Of a stretch of DNA of 5,521 nt, positions 1 to 5,292 are shown in pieces. The stretch is taken from positions 1 through 5,521 of the forward strand of contig JAQGPB010000611.1 of assembly GCA_028293265.1 (NCBI GenBank), written 5' to 3'. The DNA is from Pedosphaera sp. (GTDB lineage Bacteria; Verrucomicrobiota; Verrucomicrobiae; Limisphaerales; Pedosphaeraceae). The translations under genes and the position numbers were made by a program. The notes below the pieces were generated by a model, which was not told where the DNA came from, searched no databases, and worked only from the letters and a program-made list of their open reading frames with translations. The stretch's first letter is position 1; each line of letters starts with the position of its first letter.

Positions 1-33
1 CACCGTGAATAAAATTTGCGTCTGGTTCCATAC

Positions 34-62
34 AAAAAAACCCGCAAGCTTTCGCTTGCGGG
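34..62 (-). terminator. Intrinsic terminator of the ferredoxin gene
   Basis: Read on the minus strand, a perfect 9-bp stem (CCCGCAAGC / GCTTGCGGG) closes a GAAA tetraloop of the stable GNRA class and is followed directly by seven T residues (positions 40 down to 34). It begins 28 bases after the ferredoxin stop codon. There is no T-tract on the plus-strand side, so it terminates in the minus direction only. Confidence 0.93.
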
Positions 63-90
63 TCAAAAAACGAAATCAAGCTTCGCCGGA

Positions 91-330
91 CTACGCCCCG
101 TCGCCGTTGTTGCCGATGGCTTCGACCGGGCAGCCTTCCATGGCTTCCTTGCAGCGGGCTTCTTCTTCCGGGGTGGTCGGCTGCTTGTAAACGTAGGAAT
201 ATCCGCCGTCATCACTCCGGGTGAAGTTGTCCGGCGCGGTTTCCCGGCAGAGGTCGCAGTCAATGCATTGATTGTCCACGTAGAACTTGCCAGTCACGTT
301 CTCGCCATACCGATTTGCCATGTCAGCCAT
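91..330 (-). CDS. Single-cluster [4Fe-4S] ferredoxin
   Basis: A 79-residue soluble electron carrier that probably binds one [4Fe-4S] cluster; its redox partners are not visible here. The binding motif is C22-x2-C25-x2-C28 (CIDCDLCRETAP), with the fourth ligand at C67 followed by Pro (EGCPVEAI), the classic bacterial ferredoxin arrangement. A fifth cysteine, C60, is not needed for the cluster. There is no signal peptide or membrane segment, and the protein is acidic. The frame stays open upstream to an ATG at 390. I chose the ATG at 330 because the protein then begins MADMANRYGEN, close to related ferredoxins as I remember them, and because the extra 20 codons are AT-rich and contain a promoter-like sequence. 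An ATG at 321 is also possible. No clear Shine-Dalgarno sequence precedes any of these starts. The gene is monocistronic and ends in a strong terminator. Confidence 0.9.
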   Translation of the reverse strand: MADMANRYGENVTGKFYVDNQCIDCDLCRETAPDNFTRSDDGGYSYVYKQPTTPEEEARCKEAMEGCPVEAIGNNGDGA

Positions 331-351
331 AAAATTAAATTTTAGAAACAG

Positions 352-384
352 GTTATATATGCGACCGACGAGTTCAAATATCAA
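352..384 (-). promoter_or_regulatory. Candidate sigma70-like promoter for the ferredoxin gene
   Basis: On the minus strand, TTGATA (384-379, five of six bases matching the -35 consensus) is followed after 19 bases by TATATA (359-354); TATAAC overlaps it at 357-352. The spacer is longer than the ideal 17. It lies in a locally AT-rich patch just upstream of the chosen start at 330, giving a short leader. This is sequence pattern only. Confidence 0.4.
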
Positions 385-639
385 GCGCATTTATGAGGTT
401 TTAAAGGGCGTGTCCTGGCGGCGGTGCCCGCCCGAATCATTACGATGGGTTTGGGATTGACGCGGTTCACTCCGCTCCGGCACTCCGCTCCAATCAGTTA
501 TAAATGGAACGATGCAGTTGAAACTGTGGATAAAGGCAGATGGACATTGAGAGGAAGCGAGGCTTGGGCATTTTTTTCGGTTCTGACACTCCACCGTTTG
601 GTGGGAGATTGGGGATGCGGCATCCTCGAAAGGGGACTG

Positions 640-670
640 CTCGGGCGGGGCGCCCTCGTATGCGCCCGAG
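640..670. repeat. GC-rich inverted repeat
   Basis: CTCGGGCG at 640-647 is complementary to CGCCCGAG at 663-670, enclosing 15 bases that include the 8-bp palindrome GGGCGCCC (648-655). It lies in a very GC-rich patch (about 640-680) and has no T-tract, so it is not an intrinsic terminator. It could be part of a dispersed element or simply a consequence of base composition. Confidence 0.4.
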
Positions 671-742
671 GCGGGCGCGCTCCCCAACTCCTATTGAATG
701 GTTCCGGCTAAGGAATAAGCGGCCCCTCTCCATGCACCCGGA

Positions 743-786
<44 letters not shown>

Positions 787-795
787 TTGGAGCAC

Positions 796-850
796 CCCTC
801 TCCCCGGCCCTCTCCCCGCTCCTGCGTCACGGGGCGAGGGAGAAGAGGGC
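796..850. repeat. Palindromic dispersed-repeat element, copy 1
   Basis: The left part holds a direct repeat of CCCTCTCCCCG (796-806 and 808-818). The pyrimidine-rich left arm (807-820) is imperfectly complementary to the purine-rich right arm GGGGCGAGGGAGAAGAGGGC (831-850); GCCCTC at 807-812 pairs exactly with GAGGGC at 845-850. The element matches the copy at 898-940 closely and looks like an imperfect REP-type hairpin. Confidence 0.65.
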
Positions 851-897
851 GTGCGGATGGTTCAGGGGTTCGATATGCGAATCGTGCGTTCGGGGAT

Positions 898-940
898 TTC
901 TCTCCTCGCTCATTCCTCGCGGGGCGAGGGAGAAGAAGGC
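898..940. repeat. Palindromic dispersed-repeat element, copy 2
   Basis: TTCTCTCCTCGC (898-909) pairs with GCGAGGGAGAA (924-934) apart from one bulged T, making a hairpin stem of 11 base pairs around a 14-base loop. Positions 921-936 (GGGGCGAGGGAGAAGA) are identical to 831-846 in copy 1, an offset of exactly 90 bp, while the loops differ. No T-tract follows, so a terminator role is unlikely. Confidence 0.65.
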
Positions 941-1113
941 TCGCGGGGACGCTCGCCCCACCCGCGCTCCGCCGAAAAGCGGGTTGCTCTCAAGCTTGTT
1001 GATGGTCGTATGGCCAATACGCCCGGTTTTCAACCCGCCTTCTTTCTTTACGCCAGCCCATCAGCCTGTTTAACATTCCCCGCCCGCCGGGGATTCCCAA
1101 CTTGGTGGCCACC

Positions 1114-2520
1114 ATGCGCAAAACCAAAATCATCGCTACTCTTGGGCCGGCCACCGATTCCCCCGAAATGATCGGCCGCCTCATTGACGCCGGACTCAAC
1201 ATTTTTCGTCTCAACATGTCGCACGCGCCCCATGATTGGACGCGGCGCGTCGTGCGCGACATTCGCGCCGCTGCTGCTGAACGGCAGTGCGCCATTGGCA
1301 TCCTCATGGACACCCAAGGGCCAGCGATCCGCACGGGTGATCTGCCCGTCCCGCTGAAGCTCCGACCCGGCGAACGCTTCATCTTCACCGTCCGCGGCGC
1401 GAAGAGCGAGGAGGTCAATTCCGTGGATGTCAATTACGCCGAGTTCATTGACGACATTGATATTGGAAATGTCGTGCTCGTGGACAATGGCGCGATCCAG
1501 ATGAAGGTGCTTGCCAAGCATGGCAACAAGGTCGAATGCGAAATCCTTACCGATGGGCAGCTCGGCAGCCGGCGCCACATCAACCTGCCCGGCGTAAAGG
1601 TCAGCCTTCCCGCCCTCACTGAAAAGGATATTGCCGACGTGAATCTCGGCTTGGAATTGGAGGTGGATTACATCGCGCTCTCGTTTGTGCGCGCCGCCCG
1701 CGACGTGCGGGAACTCAAAAAACTGGTCAGCAAATCAAAGACGCACCGCCCGCTCATCGTCGCCAAGATTGAGGACCAGCAAGCCATCAAGAATCTCGAA
1801 GCCATCCTCATTGATGCCGATGCGATCATGGTGGCGCGCGGCGATCTCGGCATCGAGGTTCCGTACGAGGAACTGCCCATCATCCAGCGGCGCATCGTCA
1901 AGATGTGCCTGCGCCTTGGCCGCCCCGTGATCGTCGCCACGCACATGCTCGAAAGCATGATTCAATGTCCCATGCCCACCCGCGCCGAAGTTACGGATGT
2001 CGCCAACGCCGTCTTCGAGCAGGCGGACGCCATCATGCTCAGCGGCGAAACCACGGTGGGAAAATATCCGTTGAAATGCGTCGAGGTGCTGGACCGCATC
2101 GCGGAGCGGACCGAGCGCAGCGGCGGCGCGGGCTATTGGGAACAGGCCGACCTTGTTGACCCGCGCGAAAAAATCGCGAAGAGCGCCGTCGTCATGGCCA
2201 ACGAACTGCGGGCGCCGGCCATCCTCACGCTCATCCGCAACGGCAGCATGACGCGTTACCTGTCGTGGTTGCGGCCGCGGCACTCGGTGATTTACGCAAT
2301 GGGCCCCAATCCGCAGGTGGCCCAGCAACTGACCATGAACTGCGGCGTCATCCCCATCGTCATGCCCCTTGACCCGATTGACCTCGATGGGAACATCGGG
2401 CTCGCGCTGAAAATTCTCGTTGAAAAGCACCACTTGCGCAAAGGCGATACCGTGGTGGTGGTCAGCTCCATCAACGCCGACAACCAGGTGCTCGACGCCA
2501 TCCAGATGCGGGTGGTGTGA
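1114..2520 (+). CDS. pyk: Pyruvate kinase
   Basis: Cytosolic last step of glycolysis: phosphoenolpyruvate plus ADP gives pyruvate plus ATP. The protein has 468 residues, the usual bacterial length. The TIM-barrel A domain is split by the B domain (about residues 70-168), and a C-terminal domain ends in KGDTVVVVSSINADNQ. Using E. coli PykF as guide, the substrate and metal residues are all present: R32, N34 and S36 in FRLNMSH, D66-T67, R73, K218 and E220 in AKIEDQ, D244 in ARGDLG, T276 in ATHML. The oddity is the motif DTQGPAIRT (66-74): Ala71 replaces the Glu or Lys found at the position linked to K+ dependence. I chose the ATG at 1114 because the protein then begins MRKTKIIATLGPA like its relatives; TTG at 1102 and GTG at 1105 are in-frame alternatives. 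The gene converges on the ABC ATPase gene, whose stop codon is 10 bp away. Confidence 0.97.
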   Translation: MRKTKIIATLGPATDSPEMIGRLIDAGLNIFRLNMSHAPHDWTRRVVRDIRAAAAERQCAIGILMDTQGPAIRTGDLPVPLKLRPGERFIFTVRGAKSEEVNSVDVNYAEFIDDIDIGNVVLVDNGAIQMKVLAKHGNKVECEILTDGQLGSRRHINLPGVKVSLPALTEKDIADVNLGLELEVDYIALSFVRAARDVRELKKLVSKSKTHRPLIVAKIEDQQAIKNLEAILIDADAIMVARGDLGIEVPYEELPIIQRRIVKMCLRLGRPVIVATHMLESMIQCPMPTRAEVTDVANAVFEQADAIMLSGETTVGKYPLKCVEVLDRIAERTERSGGAGYWEQADLVDPREKIAKSAVVMANELRAPAILTLIRNGSMTRYLSWLRPRHSVIYAMGPNPQVAQQLTMNCGVIPIVMPLDPIDLDGNIGLALKILVEKHHLRKGDTVVVVSSINADNQVLDAIQMRVV

Positions 2521-2530
2521 TTTTCCGCCT

Positions 2531-3526
2531 TCACCGCGCAAAAATCTGGCGGATGACGTCTTCGATGGGGACTTCCTGGATGTCTATGTCGGTGACGGGG
2601 AGTTCGTCGAGCAAGGCTTTGCAGACGGGGATGACGCGGTCGCGCTTGACCTTGAGCTTGATGCTGCCGGCGATTTGTTCGACGACTTCGCCGTAGCGGG
2701 CGAGGTTGACGGCGGGCGTGGCGGTGGCCGCGGCGGCATCGCACTGGATGGTGATGAGCTTGAAATCGGCGAAACGGTCAATGATCTCGGCCAGGCTGCC
2801 GTCAAAATAAATTGCGCCGTGGTCAATGATGATGACGCGGCGGCAAAGTTCCTGGATGTCTGCCATGTAATGGCTCGTGAGCAGGATGGTGGTCTTCTGG
2901 CGGGAATTGTATTCGCGCAAGAATTCGCGGACGGTTTTTTGCGAGACGACGTCGAGGCCGATGGTCGGTTCGTCGAGGAAAAGGACGCGGGGCTGATGGA
3001 GCAGCGCGGCGATGAGTTCCATCTTCATCCGTTCGCCCAGGGAAAGCTCGCGGACCATGACGTTGAGCTTGTCCTTGACGGCGAGCAGTTCGGTCATTTC
3101 GGCGACGGTGCGTTCGAAGCTTTCGCGGGCGAGGCCGTAAATCCTGGCGTTGAGTTCGAGCGATTCGCGGGCGGGGAGGTCCCACCAAAGCTGGTTTTTT
3201 TGGCCGAGCAGCAAGGCGAATTGCCGGCGATAACCGTCGTGGCGCTCCCAAGGCACATAGCCGAGCACCGTCGCGGAACCGCTGGTGGGATAAAGCAGGC
3301 CGGCGAGCATTTTAAGGGTGGTGGTTTTGCCCGCGCCGTTCGGCCCGAGGAAGCCGACGAGTTCGCCCGGCTCGACGGAGAAGCTCACATCCTTGACGGC
3401 GAGGGTCCGCTCGTATTTGCGATGGAAAAGGCCTTTCATCGCGCCGCGGAATCCGGGCTGCTTCTTGTAGGTGCGAAAGGCCTTGGTGAGGCCCTTGACT
3501 TGAATAATGGCTGATGCTGCTTGCAA
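2531..3526 (-). CDS. ABC-2-type transporter ATP-binding protein
   Basis: A 331-residue cytoplasmic ATPase expected to power a membrane exporter; the substrate cannot be told. Motifs in order: Walker A GPNGAGKTT (61-69), Q-loop within LLGQKNQLWWD (107-116), a variant signature LSLGE (161-165, where LSGGQ is standard), Walker B VLFLDE (181-186), D-loop around GLD (190-192) and switch His219 in TSHYM. An extended segment before the third strand (residues 18-42) and a C-terminal accessory domain (about 250-331) fit the COG4586/NatA-like group. That group normally works with two ABC-2 permeases encoded alongside, and neither is visible: the gene ends against pyruvate kinase and metF diverges upstream. 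The start is TTG at 3526. An in-frame TAA lies only nine bases upstream of it, and the next ATG (residue 30) would remove the first strand of the domain. No Shine-Dalgarno sequence is seen. Confidence 0.93.
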   Translation of the reverse strand: MQAASAIIQVKGLTKAFRTYKKQPGFRGAMKGLFHRKYERTLAVKDVSFSVEPGELVGFLGPNGAGKTTTLKMLAGLLYPTSGSATVLGYVPWERHDGYRRQFALLLGQKNQLWWDLPARESLELNARIYGLARESFERTVAEMTELLAVKDKLNVMVRELSLGERMKMELIAALLHQPRVLFLDEPTIGLDVVSQKTVREFLREYNSRQKTTILLTSHYMADIQELCRRVIIIDHGAIYFDGSLAEIIDRFADFKLITIQCDAAAATATPAVNLARYGEVVEQIAGSIKLKVKRDRVIPVCKALLDELPVTDIDIQEVPIEDVIRQIFAR

Positions 3527-3634
3527 CGGATGAATTTAAGCACGGTTGCCGCGCGAAATCAAAGTGCATTCGGATTCGGGACCGCGAACGATTGCTGGCT
3601 TCGGGATTCTGCTTTGGTCTGGCGGATTGCAAAA

Positions 3635-3730
3635 AAGCACCAAGCACCAACATCCAAGCACCAGAGAAGCTCCAAGCTCGCAAGCTCCAATTGGAGGTTG
3701 GTGGATGTTGGAGCTTGGTGCTTGGAGCTT
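3635..3730. repeat. Long inverted repeat built of 7-bp units
   Basis: Positions 3635-3656 and 3702-3723 are reverse complements at 21 of 22 bases (mismatch at 3646/3712). The left arm reads as heptads AAGCACC, AAGCACC, AACATCC; further AAGC(A/T)CC units follow, and the right half consists of the inverted units TTGG(A/T)G(C/G). In the middle lies a perfect 12-bp palindrome, CTCCAATTGGAG (3685-3696). The whole could form a long hairpin in DNA or RNA. It sits in the 256-bp region between the divergent ABC ATPase and metF genes, ending 52 bp before metF. No protein-coding potential or T-tract is seen. Confidence 0.85.
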
Positions 3731-3782
3731 AGTGACCCTTCGCGCTTTCCTTTCCCTGAGCTTTGTGCATAATTGAGTCCTG

Positions 3783-4682
3783 ATGCAATTTGTTCGCGAC
3801 ATATACGCTGCCCGGCGAGCCGCCAACCGGCCGGTGGTTTCCTTTGAGTTTTTCCCGCCGAAGACCGACGAAGGCGACCGCGCGCTGTTGGAAAAAACCA
3901 TTCCCGCGCTGTTGCGGCTCAAGCCTGATTTTTGCTCCGTCACCTATGGCGCTGGCGGCGGCACGCGCGACAAGACGCTGATGATCGTGGACCGCATCCA
4001 GCGCGAACACGGCCTCACGACGGTGCTGCACCTCACCTGTGTCAATGCCACGCGCGAGGAAATCGGCTCGGTGGTCGGGCAGGCGCGCGGTTTGGGCATC
4101 AAAAACATTCTCGCGTTGCGCGGCGACCCGCCCGGCGGCAACGGCGTGTTTCAAAAGACCGAGGGCGGCTTCGAGTTTTCCTACGAGCTGGTCACCTATC
4201 TGAAACAGCTCGGCGGATTTTCCATCGGCACCGCCGGCTTTCCCGAGGGCCACATCGCCTGCAAGGAGGGCAAATTCGTGGATTGGGAACGGCTGAAGAA
4301 CAAGATCAACAGCGGCGCGGATTTTGTCATCACGCAGTTGTTTTTCGACAATGCGGATTTTTTTGAATTTCAGGAGCATCTCACGAAAAAGCTTGGGGTC
4401 ACTGTCCCGATTTTTCCCGGCATTCTCCCCATCCTCAGCGCGAACCAGACCAAGCGCATCACGGCGTTGTGCGGCGCGAAATTGCCGGCCAAGATGCTCG
4501 CCGGCCTGGAAAAATTCGCCGACAACGACGAGGCCGCGATGCAGTTCGGCATTGATTACGCCACGCAGCAATGCGCCGAACTGCTGCAGGCCGGGGTTCC
4601 CGGGCTGCACATGTACACGCTTAACAAAGCGCATTCGACGACGCAGGTTTTGAAGAATCTTGGGCTGGTGTTGGGTGGATAA
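3783..4682 (+). CDS. metF: 5,10-methylenetetrahydrofolate reductase
   Basis: A cytosolic flavoprotein that reduces 5,10-methylene-THF to 5-methyl-THF, the methyl donor for methionine synthesis. The 299 residues match the length of bacterial MetF and form one FAD-binding TIM barrel without the eukaryotic regulatory domain. Visible landmarks: SFEFFPPKT (20-28) with the proton-donor Glu22 (E. coli Glu28); SVTYGAGGGTRDKT (52-65); HLTC (83-86); LALRGDPP (110-117) with Asp115 (E. coli Asp120) near the flavin; GTAGFPEGH (149-157); Gln185 in TQLFFD (E. coli Gln183, folate binding); PIFPGILPI (209-217); and PGLHMYTLNKA (273-283). The ATG at 3783 places SFEFFPPKT at the normal distance from the N terminus. 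The Shine-Dalgarno sequence is weak. The gene appears to be transcribed alone, with a possible small hairpin after the stop. Confidence 0.97.
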   Translation: MQFVRDIYAARRAANRPVVSFEFFPPKTDEGDRALLEKTIPALLRLKPDFCSVTYGAGGGTRDKTLMIVDRIQREHGLTTVLHLTCVNATREEIGSVVGQARGLGIKNILALRGDPPGGNGVFQKTEGGFEFSYELVTYLKQLGGFSIGTAGFPEGHIACKEGKFVDWERLKNKINSGADFVITQLFFDNADFFEFQEHLTKKLGVTVPIFPGILPILSANQTKRITALCGAKLPAKMLAGLEKFADNDEAAMQFGIDYATQQCAELLQAGVPGLHMYTLNKAHSTTQVLKNLGLVLGG

Positions 4683-4706
4683 GAGCGCAACCTTGTTGCT
4701 GATAAT

Positions 4707-4724
4707 TTCGGCAGCCGAATTTTT
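4707..4724 (+). terminator. Weak candidate terminator after metF
   Basis: A 5-bp stem TTCGG/CCGAA (4707-4711 and 4715-4719) with a CAG loop is followed at once by TTTTT (4720-4724), 24 bases after the metF stop. The stem is short, so termination may be inefficient and the toxin-antitoxin genes might be reached by read-through. Confidence 0.35.
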
Positions 4725-4777
4725 AGGCCGCGATACCATGGTTTACCCGGAGTCAGCCAGATGATAAGCTGTAAGAA

Positions 4778-4978
4778 ATGAAAGCGACACTTTCAGAACC
4801 TGAAATTGTGACACGCCGGGGCAAGCCGGTATCCGTCATCCTGCCGATCAAAGATTATCAGGAATTGCTGGAGCGGTTGGAGGATTCCGAGGATCTCGCC
4901 TGGCTCAAGCGTGCGCGCCGGAAACCACTCCACTACCGCCCACTGGAACAATATCTCGCCGAGCGTGGCAAAAAGTGA
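4778..4978 (+). CDS. Short Phd/YefM-like antitoxin
   Basis: Probable antitoxin of the overlapping toxin gene; it should bind and neutralise that protein in the cytoplasm. At 66 residues it contains the family hallmark VTRRGKPVSVILPIKDYQEL (11-30), then an acidic helix (31-40) and a basic C-terminal half. Typical Phd/YefM proteins carry about 25 more residues before RRGKPV, which form the DNA-binding and repressor part. Only 13 residues precede it here, so DNA binding may be lost or altered. An in-frame TAA at 4772-4774 rules out a longer protein in this frame, and the other two frames upstream show no Phd-like remnant. The ATG at 4778 has only a weak purine-rich leader. The family call rests on the RRGKPV...DY motif and on the partner gene; some genomes may hold natural short versions. 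Confidence 0.8.
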   Translation: MKATLSEPEIVTRRGKPVSVILPIKDYQELLERLEDSEDLAWLKRARRKPLHYRPLEQYLAERGKK

Positions 4979-5232
4979 TGTATCGCGTCCTGCTCGAACG
5001 CGCGGCGGAGAAGGACATCAACCGGCTCACGTCTGAAATCCATGACCGCATCATGGTTGCAATCCAAGGGCTGGCGTCGAATCCTCGGCCGCCGGGTTGT
5101 CGCAAACTTGTCGGCGGCAAAAAAGACTGGCGAATCCGGGTGGGTGACTACCGGGTCATTTACGAAATTGCCGATGAGATTCGGATTGTCCGTGTCAACC
5201 GCGTGCGCCACCGGCGCGAAGTGTTTCGCTGA
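4978..5232 (+). CDS. RelE/ParE-family toxin
   Basis: An 84-residue basic protein of the RelE/ParE superfamily, the toxin of the pair. RelE-type members cut mRNA on the ribosome, while ParE-type members inhibit gyrase; the sequence does not settle which. Family features: an N-terminal strand YRVLLERAAEKDI (2-14), two helices, NPRPPGCRKLVGG (35-47) and WRIRVGDYRVIYEI (51-64), then the C-terminal strand VNRVRHRREVFR (73-84). Arg54, Arg59 and the Arg-rich tail are kept, but the residue matching the functional Tyr87 of E. coli RelE is Phe83. The ATG at 4978 overlaps the antitoxin stop by one base (TGATG), the tight coupling typical of such operons. A GTG at 4975 is an alternative start giving one extra residue. 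No sign of truncation. Confidence 0.9.
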   Translation: MYRVLLERAAEKDINRLTSEIHDRIMVAIQGLASNPRPPGCRKLVGGKKDWRIRVGDYRVIYEIADEIRIVRVNRVRHRREVFR

Positions 5233-5269
5233 CCTGGTCAACGAACACGATTCCCGCCTTGTTTTGCCC

Positions 5270-5291
5270 TGAGTTTCAGCTAAGTTTCAGC
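5270..5291. repeat. 11-bp tandem duplication before mqnC
   Basis: TGAGTTTCAGC (5270-5280) is followed immediately by TAAGTTTCAGC (5281-5291), one mismatch in 11. The second copy ends one base before the GTG start of mqnC. It could be a small slippage duplication or a paired binding site about one helical turn apart; it does not resemble a ribosome binding site. Confidence 0.6.
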
Positions 5292-5292
5292 C

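Noticed and set aside
331..390. An N-terminal extension of the ferredoxin starting at 390
   Set aside because: The extra 20 residues are hydrophobic and unlike ferredoxins, and the DNA there is AT-rich and carries a promoter-like TTGATA/TATATA pair.
1007..1021. Small hairpin CGTAT/ATACG upstream of pyruvate kinase
   Set aside because: Only 5 bp with a 5-base loop and no T-tract or conserved riboswitch features; expected by chance.
1105..1117. A GCCACCATG sequence resembling a eukaryotic Kozak context at the pyruvate kinase start
   Set aside because: Chance match; all other genes and the terminator are clearly bacterial.
1735..2541. A 268-codon minus-strand open frame
   Set aside because: Antisense to pyruvate kinase; His/Asp/Gly-rich shadow product with no family features.
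2420..3514. A 364-codon plus-strand open frame
   Set aside because: It lies antisense to the ABC ATPase gene, whose motifs are all intact, and its start is inside pyruvate kinase. The acidic, Gly/Asp-rich product is a typical shadow of a GC-rich gene.
3768..3773. CATAAT as a -10 box for metF
   Set aside because: It ends 9 bases before the ATG and has no -35 match at the right distance, so support is too weak to list.
3729..4739. A 336-codon minus-strand open frame
   Set aside because: It is antisense to the whole of metF, which carries clear family motifs; no domain is seen in the antisense product.
4754..4771. CAGC/GCTG inverted repeat as an operator of the toxin-antitoxin operon
   Set aside because: The arms are only 4 bp with a 10-base spacer, well within chance.
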